Below are positions 24,373 through 37,084 of a DNA stretch of 64,000 bases, piece after piece. The DNA is taken from NCBI GenBank assembly GCA_963855995.1, contig OY979720.1, positions 1,924,501 through 1,988,500 of the forward strand, given 5' to 3'. Each line of letters opens with the position of its first letter. Positions within the stretch are counted from its first letter, which is position 1. A program made the translations under genes and the position numbers. This DNA is from Muricea muricata (lineage: Eukaryota; Cnidaria; Anthozoa; Malacalcyonacea; Plexauridae). The notes under the pieces are model-generated. The model did no database searches, was not told the origin of the DNA, and worked only from the letters and a program-made list of their open reading frames with translations.

Positions 24373-24978
24373 GTATGCTTACGCCAAAAGTTCACAAAAA
24401 GTTCATGTCCCTAAATTTTAAGATCGGAACTTGTCGGAATTTGTCGGAGATCGTCTGAAAAGCTCGGAACTTATCAATACGTCCAAAAATCCTCCACAGA
24501 CTAGGTTTGAATGCGAAATAAATTACTGAAAGAATTCTTTTTTAAAATTGTATCTAAAAAACAGGAGTGTCATTAGACTATATTTTTATGTGAGCAAATC
24601 ATTATCATTGCTACTATTGCTTTCCGACCAATCCGACATTTTGATTTTTTAAAACACAGTGAACAGCACAAAAAGGCGGGAAATTTAATTTAACATAAAT
24701 TATACAAATTGTGTTCTGCACTTCTATTATGGCACCTATTGTCCCTTGCAGCCACTGCAAGTCTGCAAGACAAATTTCTAAACATATTACGAGTTTTTTA
24801 GTTGAATCATTGAACATTTTCATCTTGAAAAAATGAAAATATCAAAGTTCATGGAATTGTTCATGATATTTTAAAAAGTTCACAAAAAGTTCACAAATTT
24901 TCAATGTTCAAAAAAAGTTCATGTAGAGGGTAAAAAGTTCACAAATCTGTGAACTTTGTTCACGATCTGGCAACACTG
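24340..24978. mobile_element. Non-autonomous DNA transposon with 14-bp TIRs
   Basis: It begins CAGTGTTGCCAGAT and ends ATCTGGCAACACTG, perfect 14-bp terminal inverted repeats. The interior is rich in AAAGTTCAC/AAGTTCATG words. It sits at the broken edge of Harbinger copy 1. Flanks are TGTAATT and ACTGTGC, so no target duplication is evident and the superfamily cannot be assigned. A short minus-strand open frame (24823-24614) has no domain I recognise. Confidence 0.75.
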
Positions 24979-26800
24979 ACTGTGCTATAAATTTTACCCT
25001 CAAATCAAAGTCCAGCCTGCAAACGCCCGCATCTTCTTTGACCAATATATATGATTTCCGCCAAAGCTAAATTTGACTTCAAAAAACCCACGGGTAAATG
25101 TCAATAAGGATTATCTGCATAAAGACAAATGACTTATTAGATAGAAAATACTTAAACAAAATAGTTTCATATATTTCTTTTATAAGAACCATGCAAAATT
25201 ATGCTACATAAATTGAAGCTGACGTTTTCAGATTTTGACTGAAGTTTCTTTATCATTCATAGAATGGCTAAACCCGTCAAATCATCATCGAACAAACGTT
25301 GCTGAACTATTTATAAAAAAAGTTATTAAATTAAACTTAGGAAATGTTAGCAGCACTATATGTATTGATATTTTCTTGTTATATAACATCATATATCATT
25401 GATAAATGATAGGTGATAATTACACATTTTATGCTCCATCACCTCCACGTCAATATAATATTCTTGTCTTCGGGTGGACCAGGAATCTAACCAGGTAACC
25501 ATTAAAACCTATTTGGTCACACGCTCATGGCTGCACAACTGCACAAGCATAAGAACTTTTACAGAAATGATAATCATTATGGCTTGATACGCAGGCTAAA
25601 CAATAAATTAAGCCTGATGTGTAGATGTGGATGGTGAAATTGGAACCATTGATCACCATTCATCACTGATGCAAAGTTTTTATACTTAGGCCTGTCCAAT
25701 GAGAATTCGTATAATTTGTGAACTAAAATGCATGGTCCCAAACATGGCCACCCTTTTTTTTTAACGCGGGAAACCTAAACTAAGGCCTGATTTATATATA
25801 CTGTACGTACATTTCAGTCATGCGGAATGCAATTCAAATGAATATACTAGCTAGACGACTTGCCTCATTGTGTATTGTTTAAATTGTCAGGCCTTAATTA
25901 CGGTAAAAACCCTCGATACATGCAATTATTTATCTATTTATTTATTTATATAAATTTGCCAATGAAAAAACAACACATTACATACAGAAATAGTACATAC
26001 GTATAGACCATTTACAGGGTACCTGGTATGAGGAGGTCTTGCATCGGTTTGTTAGATGATCAGGGTTGGGTCATATGGCTTCTCTTCTGTTGCTATTTGT
26101 TGTTGATGTCAGTAAATTTGTGTCATTTTTTTTTCCGTCCATTTTTTTTTCAAAGACAGTATGCCTGTATGGTGTAGCTTATACGCCGGATAAATAATAA
26201 TTTTGTTTTTCTCAACAGCCTAAGAATGACGCAAGAAGTGCTCCTTACTTGGATTGAGTCGAAGATTAATGTTTGCCGAATTCTGAACGTATATGTGAAG
26301 AATCACGGATTTCTTTTTTTCTATTTCTTTTTTATATTTTTTACATATAACTTTCAACAATACTATGTTGAGCTAACATTTAACTCAACATAGAAACATT
26401 CAGGCTCAGAAAACTGGTCTTAAACGAACACGCACATTCTATTTTATTGTTCTTTTTCCGGATTCGCCATTTTGTTTTTACTCTATATTTGTTTAATCCC
26501 AGAATTCCATATAGCCTGATGGTCTGTATATCTGATCCGCGTTCTATAATACTATGGTCAGCACTTGTAGAGATACACACTACATATTACATTTATTATT
26601 ATAATATTCCCCGAAGGGTGTTCCGGCAATATCTAATTTGTCTAATTACGTATTAATAAGCAAAAATTATCGATAATTATCTAATTATACTAAAATAGTC
26701 TACATATTAAAATTATTTACGCTATCTATCTACCAAATAGACGACACGGTCAGTTTGGACTTTGGTAGATGGAAACAAGTGCTGACCATATATACTTGTT
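24979..26800. other. Spacer
   Basis: About 1.8 kb of AT-rich DNA with a short TTTA-rich run near 25925. No gene, RNA or paired repeat is supported. Confidence 0.45.
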
Positions 26801-26806
26801 AGCATA

Positions 26807-27044
26807 AGCTCCATATATACCATGAATAAGAACTCAAGCCAGTGCAAAAGCCGAAGATGGTAGAAAGGAGCTATAAGACGTCAATCTTAATCCTCTGCGC
26901 GATCAAAATAGAGATATGTTGCTATGTTAACCGCGCAGAGGACTGAGATTGGCGCCCTATAGCTCCTTTAATTTCCGCCATCTTTGACTTTACCTTTCTT
27001 AAGGCCGACTGACTAGAATTCCTACTCCAGATATATATGGAGCT
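26807..27044. mobile_element. Foldback element, MITE-like
   Basis: Nested inverted arms: AGCTCCATATATA (26807) with TATATATGGAGCT (27032); CGAAGATGGTAGAAAGGAGC with GCTCCTTTAATTTCCGCCAT; and CCTCTGCGCG (26892) with CGCGCAGAGG (26932). The inner arms contain an AAGATGG/CCATCTT word. No coding capacity. Confidence 0.65.
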
Positions 27045-29570
27045 CACTAATCTTGGTGGTGTGTGCAATGTAGCCTGGTTTCGATTTAGTTCTAACGGTC
27101 GCCGTAAACACGAAAGTTTCGACTAAATAGAAACCGACCATACATAGTTTTTTAAGTCATGTATTTTATAGTTATAAAAATCCTAACTGATCTCTTAGTA
27201 TTTTTCGATTCTGATCACCTGACGATGAACTGTCGTTGTCGAAACCTGAAAGGCAATGTTAGTACCCGACCGAATTGGGACTTAAGGGTTGGGGCCCCCA
27301 CCCGGGCCCATATACGTTACCAAAAAAGACGTCCACCAATCCTTCTGTGTCCAACACTCGCGTACCTGAAACTTAACCTAGGTACCATTTGTACCGCTTA
27401 CATTATAACATGCACTCCTAATTCATGCACTGCTAACATGCATTTTTGTTCAAAAATCAAAATAAGCTTAAGATTAAAGCTGAGTAACGTAATTTGTTCT
27501 TTCAAAATTGTTCATCAACGAAATGGTATGCTCTTTGTAATTCTAATGAAAATTTGGTGGTAAAAATTGAACTGCTTAAGTCGTGTTGACATTACTCAGC
27601 TTTAACCCTCACCACCAAGATTCTTCTGAAAGGTGTAATTAGCCGCAATAAAAACAAAGCTATACTTGATTGAGAAACATACAACTACCTGTAACTTCCC
27701 GACAAAGGACCTTTTCTCAGAAGCTTTTACATTCATTTTCAGGTAGTTCCATTTTTCTCAATCAGAAGCTCCTCCATTCATTATTAAACTATTGATGTAC
27801 ACCTTTTTTCATGCACCTTGTTTTATGCCCATTCTACCCTTTCAAACCCTTGTTGTTCATCTTAATTTCAATTATCTTTTTCCCTGTTGACCCCATACGT
27901 TCATTGAACGTACGCTTGCGTTTAATTTTTTTACCCTTTCAGCAATCCTGAAAGTCATTAGATATACAGACCGAACGCAAGTAATGATTTAAATTGTTCA
28001 TCAGTCATTAACGTATGGACATGTAAGTCAGTCAGTAACGTAGTCATGCTCAAGGAATTTTTCGGTTTGAGGAGATTTGTCTAATGAGGTCATATCATAT
28101 GAGACATTGCTTGCCAAAGTAAAATGATATCATGCATTTCTGACTCTTTTTGTAACAAAATAAGGTTAGGTATCTTTCTTGTTGGGTTTTGTTGTTTCTG
28201 AATTTGTCAAGTTTGATTCGAATTTTCTCAAAAAGAATACAAAATGAATCAACTGGATTGAAATATAAGAGGTATTTCGTTAACGTTTTCTAAAATTATA
28301 TACCAACAGCCAGTCTATGACCTTATCTCCAACAAACCTTATAAACCCTTCATAAGTTTAATCCTACTATTTTTTTGCCAGTGATGGCGTTGATTTTTTA
28401 ATCAGATTATAATGTCATGTTCATTTTAGTAATGCAATTTTTTCAGTTATAATCAAATTCATACAAGCAAGGAGAGCACAAAATCAAAATGATAGCTTAA
28501 ACTTGTTTGAAGGGTTTATAATGCCAAATATAAAAACCTACGACAGAATATCAGCATATATCAAATTCAATATAAGCGACCTCTGTCGTTATTGAAATGT
28601 TAATATATAGAAGTTCATGGATGCCGCGCAGTCATTGCTGTTTTACTTTTTTATTCATCAAAATCCGCCATGTTTGCCATTCACTCCTCTATATCATTTC
28701 AATAGTCCTTTCTTTTCTACCAGGCTTGGTTTCTGCGCGTGCATTTTCATTTTGTTATTTCATTTTACATCATCACTATATGTTCTTGATACGTGCATTT
28801 TAAGAGTAGCAATGCATATTTATGTGACTGTTTTTAACATGATTTATGCAAGAATGTACGTATGTCGTGCATTTGAGGAGTAGCTATGTGTATGAAGGTT
28901 ATTAATTAACATTACGTCCTAGTGTGTAATGACCTAATTTGATGAGGAGTATAACTATGCATGTATTTCTCACATTTCTTATTTAATTTTTACCAAGCCT
29001 GAATTACTTCCATCTTATATCACTCGAGACATTCCTGAGTAATGTTACTGAATGACTTCAACACATGTACATACTGTGGTAAATCATGCACTATAATTAT
29101 AATAACCTATGTTAAAGCAGGCAAATCCTGGTGGTTGAGCACGGTTGCCTGGAAGAGAACCTTAGGAAATAGAGAAAAACTCTCTTTCCTCCAGTTGCTT
29201 CAAGCACAACCCCTAAATTTTGCCAATTGTCTGAACTAATATCTAATGAGCAGCATATATTAGTTTTGTAATCGAATATTATGCAACCTCCATAACATAA
29301 AACCTTTATACAACTCCGTTTCGAGCGCTTTAAGCGAAAGCCCTTCAAGGCCCTTTGTCGGAAAGTTAATAAATATCATAGACTTATATCCGATTCTTTA
29401 ACCGGTTGCTCTCGACGAAAGACATTAATGACTAACTTAATCTAACCGTTTTCCAGACAAAATCCACTTAAATTCAGCTTAGTTATTCAGCTTAATTCTG
29501 ACCACCAGGATTCTATACTAATTACCTTTTACCATTTGTGTCACCTTGTTGTCATTCGTCAGGCATCTGG
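27045..29570. other. Spacer with two small foldbacks
   Basis: Inverted arms ATTAAAGCTGAGTAA / TTACTCAGCTTTAA lie at 27473-27487 and 27592-27605, and CTTGATTGAGAAA / TTTCTCAATCAG arms span 27665-27765. A GC-rich palindromic patch (GGGGCCCCCACCCGGGCCC) lies near 27292. The longest open frame, 27159-27563, has no recognisable motif and runs across the first foldback. I see no gene. Confidence 0.5.
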
Positions 29571-29571
29571 T

Positions 29572-30305
29572 CATCTGGCACTGCTTATCTGGCATTTGGT
29601 CATCTGGTACTGTACGTCTGGCATCTAGTCGTCTGGTACTGGTCGTCTGACATCTGGTTATCTTCCCTGGTCGTCTGACATCTGGTACTTGCTGTTTGGA
29701 ATCTGGTCATCTAGCACTGGTCGTCTTACATCTGGTCATCTGGCACTGGTCGTCTGGCATCTGGTCATCTGGCACTGGTCGTCTGACAGCTGGCACTGGT
29801 CGTCTGGCATCGGTCTGGCACTGGTCGTCTGACATCTGGTCATCTGGCATCTGGCACTGGTCGTCTGGTCATCTGGCACTGGTCGTCTGACATCTGGTCA
29901 TCTGCCCTAGTTGTCTGGTATCTGGTCATCTGGCACTGGTCGTCTGGTCATCTGGCACTGGTCGTCTGACAGCTGGCACTGGTCGTCTGGAATCTGGAAC
30001 TGGTCATCTGACATCTGGTCATCTGGCACTGGTCGTCTGACATCTGGTCATCTGCCCTGGTCGTCTGGTATCTGGTCATCTGGCACTGGTCGTCTGACAT
30101 CTGGTCATCTGGCACTGGTCGTCTGACAGCTGACACTGGTCGTCTGGAATCTGGAACTGGTCATCTGACATCTGGTCATCTGGAACTGGTCATCTGACAT
30201 CTGGTCATCTGGAACTGGTCATCTGACATCTGGCACTGGTCGCCTGACATCTGGCACTAGTCGCCTGACATCTGGTCATCTGGCACTGGTGACCGGGCAT
30301 CTGGC
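29572..30305 (+). repeat. Minisatellite of CATCTGGTCATCTGGCACTGG type
   Basis: About 730 bp of imperfect 14-15 bp words (TGGTCATCTGGCAC, TGGTCGTCTGACAT) combining into units of about 29 bp. Long Ser/Gly/Trp ORFs on both strands follow from the period and are not genes. Confidence 0.93.
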
Positions 30306-30584
30306 TCTCGTTTTGACGATTTTCCTCCCCGTACACGTTTTAGATCATGCATGAAATCGAAATTATATATGCTAACTGAAAGCATTAAGCAACGGAAAGG
30401 CAAGAGCGATGGGATGGATGGCCTTAAAAACTGGTTTAATATATTTAATTTAATAATAAACTATAGAAAATTTATCAGCTGTCCGATTGCTGTTGTCTGT
30501 TCCACGGTTGCCATGTTATATGGAGTCATTTTGAAATGTCTCATTTTGATTGTCATTTTTTCGTTAATAATGTTCATCGAATAT
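30306..30584. other. Spacer
   Basis: Nothing supported beyond a short open frame that runs into the following repeat block. Confidence 0.4.
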
Positions 30585-32650
30585 TATCTTCTCATGATAT
30601 TAATTTTCTTCAAATGTTGTCCTCTCGCTATCAATCTTCCGTATTTGTAATTGTATTGCTCCATAGTAAGGGATAATCAACTCGAAATTCAAATAAACTC
30701 TAAAGCGGATATTTAGAAGAAGAATTGTGCAAAGGAATATCGTGTTACACAGCCACCAACGAGATAAGAAAACGTAAATATTATGAGGAAAATAAAGAAA
30801 AGAAAATTTAAATATTCATTTATAGTGGAGACTGGAGTACCAGTTTTAATTGACATTGCTTCATTAATGTTTCCAATGTTTAAACTGATTCTTCCCATGA
30901 TATTAATTTTCTTCAAATGTTTTCCTCTCACAAACAGTCTTCCATAATTGTAATCGTTTTCCTCCATAGCTAAGTTTGACAACCATTTCGAAGTACAAAG
31001 AAACTATACAGAAGGTACTTAGTACAGGAAAAATGGAATACCATGTCACGTAGTTACCAACGAGATAAGAAAGCGTAAATAACCAAAGGAAAATGAAAAA
31101 AAAAAAGAAAATTTAGATATTCATTTATACTGGAAGGCGCAGTACCCATTTTAATTGCAATCCTTCATTAATGTCTCCAATGTTCATCAGGCATTATCTT
31201 CAAATGGTCCAAATTTTCTTTAAATTTTCCCTCTCACAATCAATCTTCCATTATTAACGTTTGCTCCATAGTAATGTTTGATGCGTGGACTTCAAAACTT
31301 ATTTACTATTTATTAAAATATTTACATATGTTTAATCATTATTATACTATCTAAAGTTTATCAGCTGTCCGCCGCTATTGTCTCTTCCACAATTTTAAAG
31401 TTCCGTAAAGAGTTAATGTGAAATGGTCCACTTTTATTGTCATTCCTTCATGAGTATTTCCAATGTTCAATAAACGCTCTTCTCATGATCCTAATTTTCT
31501 TCAAATGTTTTCCTCTCACAAACAGTCTTCCAAATTTTTAATCATTTTGCTCTATAGTTAAGTTTGAAAACCATTTCGAAGTACAAAGAAACTATACAGA
31601 AGGTACTTAGTAGATGAAAAATGGAATAACATTTCACGTAGTTACCAACGAGATAAGAAAGCGTAAATAATCAAAGAGAAATGAAGAAAGGAAGATTTAG
31701 ATACTCATCTATGCTGGAATGCGCAGTACCCATTTCAATTGCCATTCCGTCATTAATGTTTCCAATGTGCATCAGGCATTATCTTCTCATGATCCTTTTC
31801 CCTCTCAAAATCAATTTTCCATTATTATCGTTTGTTCCATAGTAACGTTTGATGCGTGGACGTAACTGTTGACTATTATTATTACTTAACTATTTACTAT
31901 TTATTAAAATATTTACATATCTAAAATTATCAGCTGTCCGATCGCTATTGTCTGTTACATGAAATGTTCCATCTTTATTGTCAATCCTTCATTAGTATTT
32001 CCAATGTTCATGTAGCACCCTTTTCGTCATATTAATTTTCTTCAAATATTTTCCTCTCACAATCAATCTTCCACAATTGTTATCGTTTTGCTCCGTAGTT
32101 GGGTTTGATAATCAGAATTTAAGAATGAAGTAAAGGAATATCATGTCACGTACTTACTAACGAGATAAGAAAACGTAAATAATCAAAGGCAAATGAAGAA
32201 AATAAAATTTAGATATTCATTTATAATGGAAGCCGGAGTACCCATTTTAATTGCCATTCCTCCATTAATGTTTCCATGTTCAACAGATTCATTCTCATGA
32301 TTCTAATTTTCTTCAAATGTTTTCCCTCTTTAAATCAATCTCCCATCTTGTTATCGTCTTGCTTAATTATCATTGATTATCAATTTGCTCATTATCACAT
32401 TCCTTCACTAATGTTTCAAATGTTCATCAGACAGTATCTTCTTATGATTCTAATTCTTCAAATGTTTCCCTCTTACAATCAATCTTCCATCTTGTTATCT
32501 TCTTGCTTAATTATCACATTTGCTCATTATCACATTCCTTCACTAATGTTTCCAATGTTTATCAGACATCTTCTCATAATCATATTTTTTTCCAATGTTT
32601 TCCCTCTCATAATCAACCTTTTATCAACCAAGTTTGCTCCATAGCCAAGT
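30585..32650. repeat. Diverged tandem repeat block, 300-600 bp period
   Basis: The blocks TTCTTCAAATGTTTTCCTCTC, CCAACGAGATAAGAAAGCG and GATATTCATTTATA...TGGAA recur (for example CCAACGAGATAAGAAA near 30756, 31056 and 31646, with ACGAGATAAGAAAACG near 32160). The copies differ by many substitutions and indels, so the duplication is old. No ORF is preserved among copies. Confidence 0.8.
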
Positions 32651-33040
32651 TTGATAATTTTAAAGCAGACACGTACTAGAAGAGTTAAGTGAACAAAGAT
32701 CATATAGATTGGAATACAACTGAAGGCAGGGCCCGAATTTGAAAGAACAAGGTATCAGTGACAGAATATCATCAAGGCTACCAGTAAGACATGAAAACGT
32801 TCAAAAGAAAATGAAGGGAAGAACGGGAGGTCTGTGTTCTCTTAAGTTAATAAAGCAAGCCAGAGTACTCGAAGCAAACCTTTAAATTCCAAAAATAATT
32901 TTGTGCATATGATTGTATATGACAAAGTGCTGTAAAGGACAGTTACAATACGAAGACATGACAACACAACACAATACGATCGCAAGCGCGCGCAGGGTAA
33001 GTGTGAATCCGTGACGTCACCCCATCCACAACCTCATCCC

Positions 33041-33271
33041 TCATGTCTCGCTGTTTTATTATTAAAAACCTGCCTGCCTACCTGCCTGTCTAAGCTAGCT
33101 AAAGGCCATTTTCCATTACGATCGCTTTGCAGCATGTGCGGAGCGAGCTATGAATATCTGCCACGCCTAGTGCGGGCATCAAAACAACGCAGGCTTCGCC
33201 CGTACATGCAAATAGATCAAAATGGAAAATGGCCTGAATTCACGACCGTATCATTAAAACAGCGAGACATG
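33041..33271. mobile_element. Foldback element with outer and inner arms
   Basis: Outer arms CATGTCTCGCTGTTTTA (33041-33057) and TAAAACAGCGAGACATG (33255-33271) are perfect. Inner arms AGGCCATTTTCCATT (33103) and AATGGAAAATGGCCT (33221) are also perfect. The interior between them is GC-richer than its surroundings. A TGACGTCA site lies just outside at 33011. No coding capacity is supported. Confidence 0.7.
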
Positions 33272-33714
33272 AAACCATAACCACACCAACCACCACACAA
33301 GCCAATGGAACGGTAGCGCAGACGCAGCGTAGCGCAATATACAATATACAACAACGATAAACAACAAAATATACTGCACATCACTTTTTCATATAACCAT
33401 ATGTAAAAATATTTTTGGTCCTATAAAAGATCTCGAAAATCGAAAATCTTAGAAGTAGAAGTGAGAATATATTGAAACATAAATTCATCAAGTTCTTTAT
33501 TCTTAAAGAGAAAAAGCCAGGATGCATTCAAACAATCAATACAACGATAATGACGGATGTAATCACAGGTAGATCATAGTACAACTGAGGAAGTACGAGT
33601 TTAGAGTCGAAAGAAACAAGGTGTCGGTGAAAGGATAATATGGGACGTTGTTGACAAATAGGACGCAGTAATAAAGAAGATAGTGAAACTGTGAAAGGAT
33701 GATGAACCACTACT
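33272..33714. other. Spacer
   Basis: AT-rich; I see no gene or paired repeat. Confidence 0.4.
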
Positions 33715-34545
33715 GAATTTAACGACTTATTGGCAAAAAATGGGAAAATAAGTCATTATTGTCTGAGTATGGAAAACGCTGACTGACTGGTTTAAAATCG
33801 GGAAGAAAATGATAAATAAATAAGATTGTATTTTAATTCAAGAACCATTGATCAGAATGAGAGACGAATTGCGGTAACAGATATGGTAACATGAAGTAAT
33901 CCTTTGGTAACCTTTGGTAATCCTTTGGTAACCTTTGGTGTAGCGAAGATAATTTGACATCTTTCAATCATACCACAATAGAATTTGGAGAGTTATTGGT
34001 AAAGCAAATGGTAAAATAGGAGATGCATGATTGTCAAAGTATGGAAACTCTGACTGACCGCGGTTACAAAGAAAGGAATTCAGGAACCATCGATTGGGAA
34101 AATTAATTTTGGAATTTAGAGACAAATTGCGGTAATAAATGGGACAAGGTAAAGTAATCACTTGGTAACCAGATTACGTGTTGGTACATGGTAATTTCAT
34201 GTGTTTAAGAGAAGAAAGCAGCCGTTCAGAAAGGAACAAGAAATTAACGAAAGGGTCAGGACGCGGCTAATACGGAAGAAAGGGAAAATGTTGTAAACCA
34301 CTTTAGCGAATTATTGATACAGCAAAATAGCAGATGATTGTTTGCGTATGAAAATTCTGACTGACTTGTCCAAAATCAGGAAGAAAACGATGAATCCATA
34401 AGGAACTATTGATCATGCGGGAAAAGTGTACTTTAAATTATGACTTTAGAAACGACTTTCAGCAACAATAATGGTAACGTTAAGCAATCATTTGGTAATC
34501 AGATATACGTCTTGATGGATGGTAATTTCCAACGAGTAGCGAAGA
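33715..34545. repeat. Three diverged tandem units of ~290 bp
   Basis: Units near 33715, 33983 and 34308 share GGAAA...CTGACTGAC, GGAAGAAAA, a GGAACCAT(T/C)GAT word and a tail rich in TTTGGTAA / TGGTAACC. The middle of the first unit has local TTTGGTAACC duplications (33900-33940). No coding frame is shared. Confidence 0.75.
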
Positions 34546-35157
34546 AATTAATTGACATCTTCAAACCATTGATAAGAATCTTCTAAAGAATCGTATGTCT
34601 TTCTTTATTGTTCGCTGTCCGTTCATGATTAGCTATTATTTTATTATTATATCATGCATTTATGTTTTTTATTATTACCTCTAACCCTAAATATCTGACG
34701 AGCCCGGGACCCAGGGTTCCAGTACTTAATGCCTTCAAAACATGCACTTATCTAAAATATTTTAGGACGAAAAATCAATGCGTACAGAGAAAGTAAACCT
34801 CCAAAACAATTGCTCAGCTAAATATTTGCACCTGAAAGAAAAGTAACATAAGTTGGAGCGAAAGATGATGGAAAATGACACCCGTTTTCACTTGTTTTGT
34901 ACTCGTTTTTAATGCTTTGAAAAATAACAGTTTTATTAGTTTTGTGGTAACAGCACGAAAACTTATTATTGCAAAGCTTTCGATCCCTAAGCTCAGATCT
35001 TCATCAGTACTAATACATTATTGCGACTAATAGATTTACGCAGTGTTTCCACAAAATTATGCTGTGACTTTTAATCAACATGCAAACAATTATTCACTTT
35101 ATAGCTTTTATGAATATCATCTCCGCTAACTTTGGCACCGTCTTTTTACACATCAAA
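34546..35157. other. Spacer with Penelope-tail-like text
   Basis: On the minus strand 35018-34967 reads CTGATGAAGATC, TGAGCTTAGG, GATCGAAAGC. This recalls the CUGAUGA...GAAA frame of hammerhead ribozymes carried by Penelope-like elements, but a closing stem I is not apparent. No gene. Confidence 0.35.
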
Positions 35158-35398
35158 CAATAGACCTTACCCATAATGACGTCATTTAGTAGTTAAGCGA
35201 GTAAAACTACTTAAATATGGCAATATTGTTAATTTTTTAGGTCCTTATTTGTCCAGGACATTAAATGAAACAAATAATTTAACATATTTGTTTCACAAAT
35301 AATCTTTTTGTTACTTAAACCATTCAATTATATTGGCACATTTAAATAGTTTTACATGCTTAACTACTAAATGACGTCATTATGGGTATGGTCTATTG
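35158..35398. mobile_element. MITE with ~58-bp TIRs
   Basis: It starts CAATAGACCTTACCCATAAT and ends with the near-perfect reverse complement (ATTATGGGTATGGTCTATTG). The arms extend about 58 bp with few mismatches and both contain TGACGTCA. 241 bp, no ORF, so it depended on a transposase supplied elsewhere. The superfamily is not certain. Confidence 0.85.
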
Positions 35399-36271
35399 AA
35401 GTACTTTTTTCTTGGTATATTTTATCAATGCATAGCGCGACTTTCCGCATGAGGAGCTTGGTAAACGGTACAGTCACATTTTTAATAGGCAAATCACTAA
35501 GACGACCAGATTTTAAAAAACCCACTTCACACCACCCCCTCTATGTACACTAGAAAATATCGCCAATTTTGACCTCGTTTTACCACAAGAATATTTAATT
35601 TCAACATGTCTCAGTTTCTTTTCATCTGTTATAGTTTTGATATTTGTAATAATAATAATGTCGATATACCTATAGTACTCAGGAGCCAAATCTGTCTTTT
35701 TATCAAAGGTTAGTAACATTTTACATAATTCCAAACACGTAAAAGACCTTTCTTTTAATTACGTCATCCCCAGGTAACAACAAGGCTGGCAGACCCACCA
35801 ATAGTCAGCAGTACCACTGCCTCGCTTTCTACATAGTTGTGACGTAATTACAAGAAGGACCTATACTATATTCAGACTTCATACCTTTCTCGCTAGCAAG
35901 TTCCATTTTGTCAAGGTTTCTAATTTTAATTTCCTGAATTACGTACTTCGACATCATATCGTGAGGTGCAAATGCTCTCATATCACTACAAAATATAACG
36001 ATGAAAACAATTATTGCTTGTTTAATAACAAATACATTTCAATTTTTCATTCAGATTTCAGTTCATAGCGTGCCAAGATAAAAAAGGGTATTCTTTTACG
36101 TTTTGATCACCACAAATGTTCCGTTCTCTGATCCCAGTCCTAAATTCGTGATGAGATCAAATGTGGAAAATTCGTGACTCGTAAAATGAAAGAATAACTA
36201 TAAGAAAGTACGCGCAAAAGAAGATATGGTGACTTTTTGCCCTTCGCAGACCATGACGTCTTCTGTAATCC
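35399..36271. other. Spacer with a second small MITE-like foldback
   Basis: At 35742-35862, AGACCTTTCTTTTAATTACG on the left and GACGTAATTACAAGAAGGAC on the right form imperfect TIRs of about 20 bp around 80 bp. Remaining sequence is unremarkable. Confidence 0.5.
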
Positions 36272-36812
36272 ATTACAGTACATAAACACAAAAAAATGAA
36301 ATCGATTTGATTGATATAATAAATAATTTGGATAAACGAGGATCGAGGGACCCCGATATTTGTAACAATTTTCATTCACTATACTCGTTTCACATGAGGA
36401 CTGGGTTCGAGTCCAACTAACTGGGGATCAAACTCGGAACCTTAGAGGTGAAAGCCGAGTGGTCGGACCACTTCACCACCGAAGCCCGTATGTGATTATA
36501 TCATGTGATATGACTAATAAATTATTGAAAGACAGATGCAGACCAGAAGTATTATTAAACTATGGTAGGTAAAAACTGACCTAACCACCCCCACCTGCCC
36601 ACGCATACAACCCAACACTCTCCATTCCACCCTATATTTCTCTGAATTACAGTACATAAACACAAATTACAGTATTATAAATTAGTATTAAATTATAGTA
36701 CAGTGAATTACAGTACATAAACACAAAAAAAATGAAATAGATTTGATTGATATAATAAATAATTTGGATAAACGAGGATCGAGAGACCCCGATATTTGTA
36801 ACAATTTCCATC
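36272..36812. repeat. Local segmental duplication
   Basis: 36272-36375 (CAGTACATAAACACAAAAAA, through GAGGATCGAGGGACCCCG) is repeated at 36710-36812. 36380-36650 is repeated at 37237-37500. The blocks are interleaved, showing at least two local copying events. Confidence 0.85.
36380..36488 (-). mobile_element. tRNA-derived SINE head, copy 1
   Basis: Read on the minus strand from 36488 it begins CGGGCTTCGGTGGTGAAGTG (A-box region) and has CGAGTTTGATCCCC (B-box region) about 35 bases later. This is the layout of a pol III promoter in a tRNA-Glu-like sequence. Neither box is intact to consensus. The body continues toward lower coordinates. Confidence 0.6.
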
Positions 36813-37084
36813 TTGATATCCGTATTCTTTAATACTTTTTCTTACATCTTATATAAAAAAAGTGTTTACTGACAAATGGATTACTGAAAAGTTCCTGAAA
36901 CCAGGATTCCTAGAATTCCAGTGAATTGCTCAAAACGGCAAATTCTGTTTATATAGTTTCAGATAGTGAAAGATCCCATTTTCCGCTTTTACCTGGACTA
37001 GCGACGCTGGTAAGCTAGCCCAGTTAGTTAGGTTTGCACTGCATACAAGCTTGTCATAATATAATTGCTATTTCCTATGTTTTT

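Noticed and set aside
27159..27563. 134-residue ORF
   Set aside because: It has no motif and runs through a foldback repeat.
29696..30136. Ser/Gly/Trp-rich protein genes
   Set aside because: Both strands are open across the minisatellite; no start context or homology.
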